A DNA stretch of 64,000 nt. Source: JAGVSR01 sp963778225 (GTDB lineage: Bacteria > Pseudomonadota > Alphaproteobacteria > Rhizobiales > Hyphomicrobiaceae). Position 1 is the first letter of the stretch. The number at the start of each line of letters is the position of its first letter. Where the stretch lies: assembly GCA_963778225.1 (NCBI GenBank), contig CAVZTR010000003.1:32335-96334 (forward strand), read 5' to 3'. Below the pieces are notes generated by a model. That model was given only the letters and a program-made list of their open reading frames with translations, made no database searches and was not told the origin of the DNA. Position numbers and translations under genes: made by a program. Shown one piece after another: positions 46,364 to 55,633 of this stretch.

Positions 46364-46737
46364 AACACCTGAACTCCGTCACGCAAATGTCCCTCTTGCA
46401 GCTCTGCGTTGAGACGCTCGTCTCCGCGGCCTGTAGTCGGCGTCTGCAAGTCGAGAATGATTGTCAGCCGCATGATGAAATTTGGTTAAAACAGATCGCT
46501 TTAGAACGTTGGATGGGTTAACAAATACATTGTTCACAGACCCAACGTGAACCGGATGTCGCGAAAGTGAACGCGACGACTACGGGTCGTTAAAAGGTGG
46601 GGAAACCGAGCGGTAACCATGTCCGCGAGAAGCCTTTGATGCGACTATTCAGACTTCATTCAGGCGGGCTTTGGCACATCTATTCGCCACGGAACTGAAC
46701 AGCGGTTTCGCTCGCAACGGGATTAGGGTTACACGTC
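46364..46737. other. Intergenic region with nested inverted repeat
   Basis: This 374-base region between the divergent Sel1 and lipoprotein genes is locally AT-rich near 46480-46550. It holds an inverted repeat, ACGTTGG (46506-46512) with CCAACGT (46542-46548), around an inner ACAA/TTGT pair, which could be an operator. No convincing gene is seen. Confidence 0.5.
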
Positions 46738-47007
46738 ATGCAATGGGTGGCTCCGAACCGGACAAGCTGGAGACGTGTGGCCACGCGTATGGGGCTGGTG
46801 GGCGTCCTCCTGGGAGGCTGCTCGTCCGACCCACTGACCCTGGGGGTAGCCAGCCCGAGCTACCTCGGCGCTCGCAACGTGGAACCACCACGTACGGCCG
46901 ATAAGTCTTCCGATCCGCGGGTGAACTCCAGCAAGGTGCTGTCTGCTATCGTCTTCGAACGCGTCACCGGCCTTGAGGTCGACCCAGCGCGCCTTGTGCA
47001 GCCGTGA
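46738..47007 (+). CDS. Small lipoprotein
   Basis: An 89-residue protein with a short basic N-terminus, a hydrophobic stretch and lipobox LLGGC followed by SSDPL. The mature 60 residues are hydrophilic, with no recognised motif. The ribosome site before the ATG is weak, and other starts are possible. It converges on the GST gene 21 bases downstream. Confidence 0.6.
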   Translation: MQWVAPNRTSWRRVATRMGLVGVLLGGCSSDPLTLGVASPSYLGARNVEPPRTADKSSDPRVNSSKVLSAIVFERVTGLEVDPARLVQP

Positions 47008-47027
47008 TCGTGGCCTGACACCGGTCC

Positions 47028-47747
47028 TCAAGACTTCGATCTGTTTCCAAACAAGATCTTCTGAGCTTCTTCGTCCTGGGAGAGGTCCACCTGCTGCGGG
47101 GCTAGATCCTTGCCAGTGGCCATACCCCGTATGACGCCTGGGCGCGCGCCGATGCGAGCGAGCCACGCCTTCACATTCGGGAACGTTGAGATGTCCTGCC
47201 CCTGCTTCTCCCAAGCCAGCGCCCAGGGATACGAAGCGATATCTGCGATTGAATATTTGTTGGCGATGAAGTCACGCCCGGCAAGCTGCTTGTCGAGAAC
47301 GCCGTAAAGCCGGGTCAGCTCGTTCGTATAGCGGTCGATGCCGTACTGGATCTTCTCCGGCGCGTAGTGGCGGAAGTGATGCGCCTGCCCTGCCATCGGA
47401 CCGAACCCGGCCACCTGCCAGAATAGCCATTGTTCCACGACGAGCCGGTCCCGTTTGCCCTTACCGCGCAACTTGCCGGTCCGCCGCGCGAGATACTGCA
47501 AGATCGCCCCGCTCTCGAAAATGGATACGGGCTCGCCCCCCGGTCCATCTGGATCGACGATGGCGGGCATTTTATTGTTTGGCGATATCGCCAGATACTC
47601 CGGCTTGAACTGGTCCCCGCGCGTAATGTTAACCGGATGGATGACATACGGCAGTTCGAGCTCTTCCAGCGCGATGGCGATCTTCTGGCCGTTCGGCGTC
47701 GGCCAGAAGTAAAGTTCTATTGGCTTGTTGTGTTTCTTTTTCGGCAT
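47028..47747 (-). CDS. Glutathione S-transferase family protein, YghU/YfcG-like
   Basis: A 239-residue cytosolic GST. The thioredoxin-like N-terminal domain has ELYFWPTPNGQKIAIALEEL, the cis-proline in NKMPAIVDP and the glutathione gamma-Glu contact FESGAILQYLA. The C-terminal helical domain (YSIADIASYPWALAWEKQGQ) is typical of the Nu-class enzymes YghU and YfcG, which reduce disulfides and organic peroxides. It is just downstream of a quinone oxidoreductase gene on the same strand (19-base gap), so the two may form a redox defence operon. Confidence 0.88.
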   Translation of the reverse strand: MPKKKHNKPIELYFWPTPNGQKIAIALEELELPYVIHPVNITRGDQFKPEYLAISPNNKMPAIVDPDGPGGEPVSIFESGAILQYLARRTGKLRGKGKRDRLVVEQWLFWQVAGFGPMAGQAHHFRHYAPEKIQYGIDRYTNELTRLYGVLDKQLAGRDFIANKYSIADIASYPWALAWEKQGQDISTFPNVKAWLARIGARPGVIRGMATGKDLAPQQVDLSQDEEAQKILFGNRSKS

Positions 47748-47766
47748 GGATCAATCGTGACCTGAG

Positions 47767-48735
47767 TTAGGGAATGAGGATTGAGGACCCGGTCGTCTTG
47801 CGTGCCTCCAGGTCGCGATGCGCCTGCTCAGCGTCGCCAAGTGCGTATGTCTGGTTGACCCGAATAGCGATGCGGCCGGCGGCCACGTGCGCAAAAAGAT
47901 CGGCTGCATTGCTTCGAAGCGCCTCCGCTGTCGCCGTGTAGGGCATCAGCGAGGGGCGCGTTGCAAACAGTGACCCTTTCAGAAGCGACAGATCGAATGG
48001 AGGCACGGGCCCAGAGGCATTGCCAAAACTGACCCACAACCCCTTCGGCTTCAGACAATCGAGTGAGGCTGGAAACGTGTCACGTCCAATGGAGTCATAC
48101 ACCACGTCGCAGCCCTGGCCGCCGGTAATCTCATGCACGCGATCGACAAAGTTTTCACGGCGGTAGTCGATGACATGTGTGCAGCCATGCGCCCGCGCCA
48201 ACTCTGCCTTTTCCGGCGAGCCAACGGTACCGATCATGGTCGCGCCCAGCGCTTTCGCCCACTGGCAGGCGATGATCCCAACACCACCCGCCGCCGCATG
48301 AAACAGCATCACCGTGCCCGGGCGCACGTCGTAAGTCTCGCGAAACAGATAGCGCACTGTCATGCCTTGCAGCATCATCGCTGCAGCGGTCTCGTAGGAG
48401 ATCGCCGCCGGAAGCGGCACGAGGCGATCCGCGCGGATGTTCCGCTCCTCCGCATAGCCGCCAAGTTCGGTGCCATAGGCGACGCGATCTCCAACGCTGA
48501 AATCAGTCACGCGCTCGCCGACCGCGATGACATCGCCCGCACCCTCCATTCCAAGCACCGCCGGCAGGTTCGCCAGCTTGTAGAGGCCCGAGCGCTGGTA
48601 GATGTCGATGAAGTTAAGCCCGACCGCGCGCTGCCGTATCCGCACCTCGCCCGCGGCTGGTGGCGGCACATCGACGTCGTCCAAGCAAAGAACCTCCGGT
48701 CCGCCGGTGCTGTGGATGCGAATCGCGCGGACCAT
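47767..48735 (-). CDS. NADPH:quinone oxidoreductase, zeta-crystallin type
   Basis: A 322-residue zinc-free medium-chain reductase. It has the catalytic-domain pattern GLNFIDIYQRSGLY, LPAVLGMEGAGDV and the nucleotide fold LFHAAAGGVGIIACQWAKALGA, all typical of QorA. It reduces quinones with NADPH one electron at a time. No zinc-binding cysteine cluster is present. Start at the ATG 48735, with GGAG upstream. Confidence 0.92.
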   Translation of the reverse strand: MVRAIRIHSTGGPEVLCLDDVDVPPPAAGEVRIRQRAVGLNFIDIYQRSGLYKLANLPAVLGMEGAGDVIAVGERVTDFSVGDRVAYGTELGGYAEERNIRADRLVPLPAAISYETAAAMMLQGMTVRYLFRETYDVRPGTVMLFHAAAGGVGIIACQWAKALGATMIGTVGSPEKAELARAHGCTHVIDYRRENFVDRVHEITGGQGCDVVYDSIGRDTFPASLDCLKPKGLWVSFGNASGPVPPFDLSLLKGSLFATRPSLMPYTATAEALRSNAADLFAHVAAGRIAIRVNQTYALGDAEQAHRDLEARKTTGSSILIP

Positions 48736-48900
48736 ATCTTCTCCTGAGAGCTTCCGGAGCGGGTGGCTCAGCTTTGAGACAAATAGCTATGCGGCTTGAT
48801 TGAAACAACAAATCTAACGCGGCACGAACGTGCCTTGACCCGGCCATGAGCGGCACATATTCGCTGCATTAGCAAATCCGCCAGAGGCCCCCGGGATCCC

Positions 48901-49374
48901 ATGCCATCCGATCAACTTTCCCCGGCTCACGGCCGGACCCTGGCCCGGGTGCTGGTCACGTGGGGTGCTCTCACGGCTGTGGGCGCCTTAGCGGCTTGTA
49001 GCGGAAACGGTGTCACCGTCACAACTCCGGGCGCTGGCCTTAAATGTGTCGACGACAGCCCCACGTGTATCGCCGAACGGCAAGCAACCATGAAGGCGAT
49101 GCTGGCAGACCCGAGCAAATCGTGGATCAGCCAGCGCCCCGATGCAGCCGCATACGCGTCAGGGGTTCGCCTTTTTGCGTACAAATCCAAAAAGAAGGAT
49201 CTGAGCTGCGCTGAACTCCAAGCCGGCAAGCGCGAAGCCGATGCAGGCCCGGCCGTGCTGCGGACCCCTGGTAACGGGCTGTCACATTCCCAAGTATCGC
49301 GCGGAGTCATTCTGGCCCACGAGGTCAGCCGCGAACTTGGTCGCGAATTGAGCCGCCGCTGCAGCAAGACGTGA
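48901..49374 (+). CDS. Conserved lipoprotein
   Basis: A 157-residue protein with an N-terminal hydrophobic segment and lipobox LAAC followed by SGNGV. The mature part starts with a cysteine pair, KCVDDSPTCIAERQ, and continues with short helices (WISQRPDAAAYASGVRLFAY, LSCAELQAGKREADA). Similar secreted proteins occur across Hyphomicrobiales, with no known role. It lies 90 bases upstream of the DedA-like gene on the same strand. Confidence 0.75.
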   Translation: MPSDQLSPAHGRTLARVLVTWGALTAVGALAACSGNGVTVTTPGAGLKCVDDSPTCIAERQATMKAMLADPSKSWISQRPDAAAYASGVRLFAYKSKKKDLSCAELQAGKREADAGPAVLRTPGNGLSHSQVSRGVILAHEVSRELGRELSRRCSKT

Positions 49375-49464
49375 TCCGATTATCCACTTCTCATTCCTCC
49401 CCCGCGCGGGCACGATTATCGCCCTCGAGAGGTTCATCATCATGACAACACCGAAGGCGATTGA

Positions 49465-50490
49465 ATGAGCGTGCAGGGTTTCGTGGAGCTGATCGTCGGC
49501 TTTGTCAGAACGCATCAGGAATGGGCTGTCCCGATCGCCTTCCTCGTGGCATTCGCGGAAAGCTTTTGCTTCTTGTCAATTATCTGGCCCGGCACTGCGA
49601 TCCTCGCCGGCATCACTGCACTTCTGGCAGCCAGCGGCGCCGACCAAGCCATTCTCCTGCCATCCATCTTGGCCGCCGGCTTCGGTGGAACGCTCGGATA
49701 TGCAATCTCGTACTGGATCGGACTCTACTTCAAGGACAGCATCCCTCACATCTGGCCCTTCAAGAACCAGCCGGAACTGATCCGCCACGGCGAGAACTTC
49801 TTCGACAAGTGGGGCGGCTGGGGTGTCTTCTTCGGCCACTTCATCGGCCCCGTGCGCGCGATCATTCCGGTGGTTGCCGGCATGTTTCGCATGCGCCAGC
49901 TCCCCTTTCAGATTGCTAACGTCGTCAGCGCCTTCATTTGGGCCGCAGGCGTCATTGCACCCAGCTTTTTTGCCGTCACGTTCCGCGAGGAAATCGTCGC
50001 CTTCGTTCGCGAACATCATCTGATCGTTGCGGGCCTGTTGTTCCTCACCGCCTTCTTGAACAGCATTCCCGTGCCGCTGATGGCAATCCCGACGCTCCTG
50101 ATCTTCGTTGCCACTGGCGCGGTCTTTTTCTATGCCGACGGAGACCCGTTGCTGGCCTTCTCGGCCGGATTGGCCGGAGCCGTCCTCGGCGACCTGATGG
50201 CCTACCGCTTCGGCAGGTCGCACCAGGGCGAAGACCTCCACAATGTCTGGAGCAACAGCTGGAGCCCGGAATCCTCCGATAAGGCCATAGAGTTCATTGG
50301 CCGGCGCGGCGTCACGGGGCTCATCCTGTCCAAGTTCCACACAACCCTGCGCTCCTTCGCGCCCATGGCAGCGGGTGCCACAGGACTGTCTTTCGGGGCA
50401 TTTCTCGTCGCAAGCCTTGTGTCCTGCGTCATCTGGACCGCGGTTCTTTTGGCCCCTGTCCCGCTGATCAAGGCTCTGATCGGCGGTTGA
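49465..50490 (+). CDS. Duplicated DedA-family membrane protein
   Basis: A 341-residue inner-membrane protein made of two DedA-type halves. The first half has FAESFCFLSIIWPGTAILAG, GGTLGYAISYWIG and FGHFIGPVRAIIPVVAGMFRM, the family hallmark. The second half repeats the pattern: PTLLIFVATGAVFF, GAVLGDLMAYRFGRS and LSKFHTTLRSFAPMAAGATG. DedA proteins are thought to flip phospholipids or undecaprenyl-phosphate. A single-chain dimer is unusual, and the halves have diverged. Confidence 0.85.
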   Translation: MSVQGFVELIVGFVRTHQEWAVPIAFLVAFAESFCFLSIIWPGTAILAGITALLAASGADQAILLPSILAAGFGGTLGYAISYWIGLYFKDSIPHIWPFKNQPELIRHGENFFDKWGGWGVFFGHFIGPVRAIIPVVAGMFRMRQLPFQIANVVSAFIWAAGVIAPSFFAVTFREEIVAFVREHHLIVAGLLFLTAFLNSIPVPLMAIPTLLIFVATGAVFFYADGDPLLAFSAGLAGAVLGDLMAYRFGRSHQGEDLHNVWSNSWSPESSDKAIEFIGRRGVTGLILSKFHTTLRSFAPMAAGATGLSFGAFLVASLVSCVIWTAVLLAPVPLIKALIGG

Positions 50491-50592
50491 GGCTTGCCAG
50501 CAGGGGGTATCCTGGCCTAGACGAAGCGCTTCCCAATTCCGGGGCGCGGCTAAGGCCTGCCCCTGCAACCGACATCCCCAAAGGATCGCACC

Positions 50593-50751
50593 ATGGCCGC
50601 CCGCAGTCTGCGCAGCATCGAGACCCGCAAGAAGAAAGCCCGCCGCGCCATTCCTCGTGCCAAGGCCACCCGGATCCTCGGCAACACGGCCGGTGCCCGT
50701 AAGCGCCTCAAGAAGGCCGCCGGCCTTGCCCGCGGTAAAGCGAAAGCCTGA
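50593..50751 (+). CDS. Small, very basic 52-residue protein
   Basis: An ATG at 50593 with AAGGA eight bases upstream opens a 52-codon frame ending TGA at 50751. The product begins MAARSLRSIETRKKKARRAI and has about 20 Lys/Arg and no Asp and a single Glu. It resembles histone-like or ribosome-associated basic peptides, but I do not recognise a family. Good ribosome site, GC-rich third positions and the compact stop favour a real gene. Confidence 0.55.
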   Translation: MAARSLRSIETRKKKARRAIPRAKATRILGNTAGARKRLKKAAGLARGKAKA

Positions 50752-50948
50752 ACACCTGCCCGCGTTAAGGTGACGGCCGTCTTCTAAACCTGACAGGATA
50801 TTGGTCGCCCGGGGACTGAGCACAGCCTGCTCTTCCAGCTGGTCGATGATCGCACGGCCGCGCTGACGACTGCGATGAGCTACGAACGAGGCCTCAGCCG
50901 GCGTTGCGCCACGCACGCGAAGCAGTAACGCCGCCTCGAAGCCGCCGC

Positions 50949-52436
50949 TTACTCGATCCCGAGCTTCTTCTTCAGGATCTCGTTGACTGCGGCCGGGTTC
51001 GCCTTGCCGCCGGACGACTTCATAACCTGACCGACAAACCATCCGAGCAGGTTCGGCTTCAGCTTCGCCTGCTCCGCCTTGTCGGGGTTGGCGGCCAGAA
51101 TTTCGTCCACGGCCTTCTCGATCGCGCCGGTGTCCGTAACCTGCTTCATGCCGCGCGTCTCGACGATCTCCGACGGATCACCGCCCTCGGTCCACAGGAT
51201 CTCGAACAAATCTTTGGCGATCTTTCCAGAGATCACCCCCGATGAAATGAGATCCACCAGACCGCCGAGCTGCTTGGCCGATACGGGCGCGTGCTCGATA
51301 TCGCGGCCTTCCTTGTTGAGCCTTCCGAACAGTTCGTTGATGACCCAGTTGGCCGCGATCTTGCCGTCCCGTCCCTTGGCGACGGCCTCGAAATAATCGG
51401 CGCTCTCCCGCTCCGCGACCAGCACACTCGCGTCATACGGCGACAGGCCATAGTCGGCGATGAAGCGCGCCCGCTTCTCGTCCGGCAGCTCCGGCAAATG
51501 CTTGGCGAGATCGTCCACCCAGCCTTGCTCCAGTTCGAGCGGCAATAGGTCGGGATCGGGAAAATAGCGATAGTCGTGCGCTTCTTCTTTCGAGCGCATC
51601 GACCGCGTCTCACCCTTGGCCGGATCGAACAGACGCGTTTCCTGATCGATCTTGCCACCATCTTCAATGATGTCGATCTGCCGCCGTGCTTCAACCTCGA
51701 TCGCCTGACCGATGAACCGGATCGAATTCACATTCTTGATTTCGCAACGTGTGCCCAGCGCATCTCCGGGCTTGCGCACCGAGACGTTCACGTCTGCGCG
51801 CAAGTTGCCCTTCTCCATATCGCCGTCGGACGTGCCCAGATAGCGCAGGATTGTACGCAGCTTGGTCACATACGCCTGCGCTTCCTTGGCCGAGCGCATG
51901 TCCGGCTTCGACACGATCTCCATCAGCGCCACGCCGGAGCGGTTCAGATCGACGTAGGAATAATCGGGATGCTGGTCGTGGATCGACTTGCCCGCATCTT
52001 GCTCCAGATGCAGGCGCTCGATCCCAACTGTCTTCGTCTCTCCATCGACATCGATCTCGATCTGCCCCTCACCGACGACGGGATGTTTGTACTGCGAGAT
52101 CTGGTAGCCCTGGGGCAGGTCCGGATAGAAGTAGTTCTTCCGGTCGAAAATGCTGCGCAGCTTGATGTCAGCCTTGAGCCCGAGACCCGTTCGCACCGCC
52201 TGCGCCACGCATTCTGCGTTGATCACCGGCAACATCCCCGGCATCGCCGCATCGACGAGCGAGACATGGCTGTTGGGCTCGCCACCAAACTGAGTTGAGG
52301 ACCCCGAAAAGAGCTTCGAGCGCGACGCCACCTGGGCATGAACCTCCAGGCCGATGATCACCTCCCAATCCCCGGTCGCACCTGGGATCAATTTGGAAGT
52401 CTTCGTCTTGGCACCGGTCGTGTCAGCGCGCGCCAT
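50949..52436 (-). CDS. gatB: Asp/Glu-tRNA amidotransferase subunit B
   Basis: GatB is the kinase/transamidase part of GatCAB, which turns Glu-tRNA(Gln) and Asp-tRNA(Asn) into their amides. Hallmarks are WEVIIGLEVHAQVASRSKLF, PDLPQGYQISQY, HLEQDAGKS and DLNRSGVALMEIVSKPD. The C-terminal YqeY-like tail ends in NPAAVNEILKKKLGIE. Length 495 is typical. gatA and gatC are not in the window. Confidence 0.97.
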   Translation of the reverse strand: MARADTTGAKTKTSKLIPGATGDWEVIIGLEVHAQVASRSKLFSGSSTQFGGEPNSHVSLVDAAMPGMLPVINAECVAQAVRTGLGLKADIKLRSIFDRKNYFYPDLPQGYQISQYKHPVVGEGQIEIDVDGETKTVGIERLHLEQDAGKSIHDQHPDYSYVDLNRSGVALMEIVSKPDMRSAKEAQAYVTKLRTILRYLGTSDGDMEKGNLRADVNVSVRKPGDALGTRCEIKNVNSIRFIGQAIEVEARRQIDIIEDGGKIDQETRLFDPAKGETRSMRSKEEAHDYRYFPDPDLLPLELEQGWVDDLAKHLPELPDEKRARFIADYGLSPYDASVLVAERESADYFEAVAKGRDGKIAANWVINELFGRLNKEGRDIEHAPVSAKQLGGLVDLISSGVISGKIAKDLFEILWTEGGDPSEIVETRGMKQVTDTGAIEKAVDEILAANPDKAEQAKLKPNLLGWFVGQVMKSSGGKANPAAVNEILKKKLGIE

Positions 52437-52519
52437 GGCTTCGTCCTGCCTCGGTCTATTGGGAAATCAGCACTTTGGTTATCGCACCGCGGCGGGGCAA
52501 GCAACCCGCGCGGCCGCGC

Positions 52520-53494
52520 TTAAGGCGTCGGCGCCAAGTACTTCAGCGCTGCGGTCGAAACGGCGCCGCCGACCACGCATGGGATGCCGAGTTGCACCTG
52601 CCCCATGGCACTTGCCGCGACACAGCCGAGCGCCAGCACGGTCTGCCCCGCTTGCCCCCACCATGAATAGTTCCGAGCGCTCTGCGGACCCTTGGCCTTC
52701 AACTCGTCGATGGCCGCCACGGCATCACGGCGGATCTTGCCTGTCTCGAACGTTTCAGCCGCCAGAATGACCTCGCGCAAGTTCGTTCGCGCGACCTCGC
52801 TCTCCTGCAGGTTCATTTGGCCTTTGAGCGTATCGAGCAGGTCTTTATCGCGCGTCGCGTTGGAGGCGAGCGTCCATTTCGCCATCGCCGCGATTGTCAG
52901 CTTGTCGACGCTGTCGCCTTCCTTCATCCACGCCAGAGCCGAAACGATCCGCCCGACCGCAGGTTCTGATCCACTGCCGAAGTAATAACCCCAGTGGCTG
53001 TCGAGCACGAATGAGCCTTCGTCCAGCGGCAACTCGAATAGTGTTTTGCCATCACCGAAGAGATACTTGTCGATCAGCACCTGCCGCGCCGGCATACGCT
53101 CTGAGAACGCTGAAAGAAGCTGCTTCCAGTTCGGCAGCCCGGAAAACGCGATCGCCTTGATGAGGATGACCTGATCCTCGGGCGGCATGGGAAACATCTG
53201 CGCGACAAGACGTGGCGCTTTGTCTGGGTTCGTCCCCAGCACGCCGGCAATGAAACCGACCTGCAGCCCCGCCTGATCGAGTTCCCGCAATAGGCCGAAC
53301 TCGCCCATCGCCTTCACAGCCACCGGCAGCTTCTCCGGCTCCGGCTCACTACGATACCCGTTGATCCACTTCAGCACAGCTTCCGCACGCGCAAACGTCG
53401 GCACCGCCTCGCGCGTCTTCTTCGCCGCTGCATGAGCAGCAAATGGCAAAACCAATAGCAAGATTGCCAGAACCCGCGCTGATCCGCGCATCAT
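52520..53494 (-). CDS. Secreted helical hypothetical protein
   Basis: About 324 residues from the ATG at 53494 (another ATG follows at 53491), with GGAGGAG directly upstream. The signal peptide ends near AAHAA. The mature part is all-helical (FARAEAVLKWINGYRSEP, LVAQMFPMPPEDQVILIKAI, SVDKLTIAAMAKWTLASNAT), like a repeat scaffold. A hydrophobic C-terminal segment (TVLALGCVAASAMGQVQLG) could be a membrane anchor. Conserved in relatives by my recollection, function unknown. Confidence 0.7.
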   Translation of the reverse strand: MMRGSARVLAILLLVLPFAAHAAAKKTREAVPTFARAEAVLKWINGYRSEPEPEKLPVAVKAMGEFGLLRELDQAGLQVGFIAGVLGTNPDKAPRLVAQMFPMPPEDQVILIKAIAFSGLPNWKQLLSAFSERMPARQVLIDKYLFGDGKTLFELPLDEGSFVLDSHWGYYFGSGSEPAVGRIVSALAWMKEGDSVDKLTIAAMAKWTLASNATRDKDLLDTLKGQMNLQESEVARTNLREVILAAETFETGKIRRDAVAAIDELKAKGPQSARNYSWWGQAGQTVLALGCVAASAMGQVQLGIPCVVGGAVSTAALKYLAPTP

Positions 53495-53626
53495 CTCTCC
53501 TCCACCCCACGAAGAGACAGACACGCCGCGTGATGGCGCTTTTGTGGCGCACATTGCGCATGGGCGGTGCCAAAAGCTTCAGCGTGTCAGCTAACCGAAG
53601 GACCCAGCTCGTCCCCCCGTGGACAG

Positions 53627-55630
53627 ATGAACGATGATCCCTCCGCCACCTTGACCTTGCCTGCCGCTCGGGACAATGGTCCGCGCATGTCCGATAGTCC
53701 GACACACGAGAAGCCCGAGATGACCGAGGCGGCAAGCCCGCCCCCCGCAGGTCCTGCGGTCATTGCTGGCTATCTCAAAATGTTGACCTCCCAGCCGGGC
53801 GTCTACCGTATGCTCGATGCGGAAGGAACGGTGCTCTACGTCGGCAAAGCCCGCAATTTGAAGGCGCGCGTCTCGAACTACGCCCGCGGCAACGGGCATT
53901 CCAACCGCATTGCCAAAATGATCTCCCTCACCACGGCGATGGAGTTCGTCACCGTCCGCACCGAGGCGGAAGCGCTGCTTTTGGAAGCAAATCTCATCAA
54001 GCGCTTTAAGCCGCGCTTCAACGTGTTGATGCGCGACGACAAGTCGTTTCCATACATCCTCATCCGCCGCGATACGCCGGCGCCGCAGATCGTCAAGCAC
54101 CGCGGCGCCCGCACGATCAAAGGCGACTACTTCGGTCCATTCGCGTCCGCCGGCGCCGTCTCCCGCGTGATCAGCATGCTCCAGCGCGCGTTTCTACTGC
54201 GCTCCTGCTCCGACAGCGTCTTCGAAGGCCGCACGCGTCCATGCCTGCTCTTCCAGATCAAGCGCTGCGCCGGCCCTTGCACAAACGAAATTCCTGCCGC
54301 CGAGTATAACGCCCTCGTCGACGAAGCCGTTCGCTTCTTGCGCGGCGAGAGCCAATCGGTGCGCGCCATGTACCAAAAGCTCATGCAGGAAGCCTCCGAC
54401 GCGCTCGAATTCGAACGCGCCGCCAAGTTCCGCAATCGTCTGTGGGCCCTCGCCCACGTCCAAGCCGATCAAGCCATCAATCCCGACAACATCGAGGAAG
54501 CCGACGTCTTCGCCGCCCACCAGGAAGGCGGACAAACCTGCATTCAGGTCTTCTTCTTTCGCGCCGGTCAGAACTGGGGCAATCGCGCCTACTACCCCAA
54601 GGCCGATAAATCATTGCCTGTCGAAGACGTGCTCTCCTCGTTCATTGCCCAATTCTACGATGACAAGCCCGTTCCGCGCATGCTTCTCGTCAGTCACGAC
54701 TTCGAAGAACGCGCGCTGATGGCCGAAGCGTTGACGACCAAGGCCGAACGCAAGGTCGACATCCGCGTGCCCAGCCGCGGCACCAAATCCGGTCTCGTCG
54801 AACACGCGCTCTCCAACGCGAAAGAAGCGCTCGGTCGCAAACTTGCTGAGACATCATCGCAGACACGGCTTCTCGAAGGCGTGCAGGAACGTTTCGGCCT
54901 GGCGGAATGCCCGCGCCGGATCGAGGTTTATGACAACAGCCACATCTCCGGCACGAATGCGATCGGGGCCATGATCGTCGCGGGCCCCGAAGGCTTCGTC
55001 AAAAGCGCCTACCGTAAGTTCAACATCAAGTCGCCCGACACCGCGCCCGGCGACGACTACGCCATGATGCGCGAAGTCCTGACCCGCCGCTTCAAACGCC
55101 TCGCGGAAGCTGAGGGAACACCCGCCCCAGCCGCACCGAGCACGGACGGCACCGATCCCGAACCCATATTCCCCGATCGCCCGGATCTCGTCCTCATCGA
55201 CGGTGGCGCCGGGCAGCTCGCCGTCGCCCAGCAAGTTCTGGCCGACGTTGGCCTTGAAGACATCCCCCTCGTCGGCGTTGCCAAAGGCCCGGACCGCGAT
55301 GCCGGCCGCGAACACTTCCACGTACCCGGGCGCCCCCAGTCGTTCATGCTCGAACCGCGCGATCCCGTCCTCTACTTCGTCCAGCGCCTGCGCGACGAAG
55401 CCCACCGCTTTGCCATCGGCACGCATCGCGCCAAGCGCTCAAAAGCAATCAGCGCCAATCCGCTCGATGAGATCGAAGGCATCGGTCCATCCCGCCGACG
55501 AGCGCTGCTCAATCACTTCGGCTCGGCGAAATCCGTATCGAAAGCAGGTATCGAGGACCTCAAAGCTGTAGAGGGCATTTCCGCAGAAATGGCGCAGAAG
55601 GTCTATGACTTCTTCCATGAGCGCGGCTGA
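53627..55630 (+). CDS. uvrC: UvrABC system protein C
   Basis: UvrC makes both cuts in nucleotide excision repair. An N-terminal GIY-YIG nuclease (QPGVYRMLDAEGTVLYVGKA) is followed by a cysteine region, a UVR helical hairpin (LMQEASDALEFERAAKFRNR), an RNase-H-like domain (IEVYDNSHISGTNAIGAMIV, DLVLIDGGAGQL) and two HhH motifs (IEGIGPSRRRALLNHFG). I chose the ATG at 53627; GTG 53567 and ATG 53687 are also in frame. It converges on the DUF2878 gene with a three-base gap. Confidence 0.96.
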   Translation: MNDDPSATLTLPAARDNGPRMSDSPTHEKPEMTEAASPPPAGPAVIAGYLKMLTSQPGVYRMLDAEGTVLYVGKARNLKARVSNYARGNGHSNRIAKMISLTTAMEFVTVRTEAEALLLEANLIKRFKPRFNVLMRDDKSFPYILIRRDTPAPQIVKHRGARTIKGDYFGPFASAGAVSRVISMLQRAFLLRSCSDSVFEGRTRPCLLFQIKRCAGPCTNEIPAAEYNALVDEAVRFLRGESQSVRAMYQKLMQEASDALEFERAAKFRNRLWALAHVQADQAINPDNIEEADVFAAHQEGGQTCIQVFFFRAGQNWGNRAYYPKADKSLPVEDVLSSFIAQFYDDKPVPRMLLVSHDFEERALMAEALTTKAERKVDIRVPSRGTKSGLVEHALSNAKEALGRKLAETSSQTRLLEGVQERFGLAECPRRIEVYDNSHISGTNAIGAMIVAGPEGFVKSAYRKFNIKSPDTAPGDDYAMMREVLTRRFKRLAEAEGTPAPAAPSTDGTDPEPIFPDRPDLVLIDGGAGQLAVAQQVLADVGLEDIPLVGVAKGPDRDAGREHFHVPGRPQSFMLEPRDPVLYFVQRLRDEAHRFAIGTHRAKRSKAISANPLDEIEGIGPSRRRALLNHFGSAKSVSKAGIEDLKAVEGISAEMAQKVYDFFHERG

Positions 55631-55633
55631 CGC

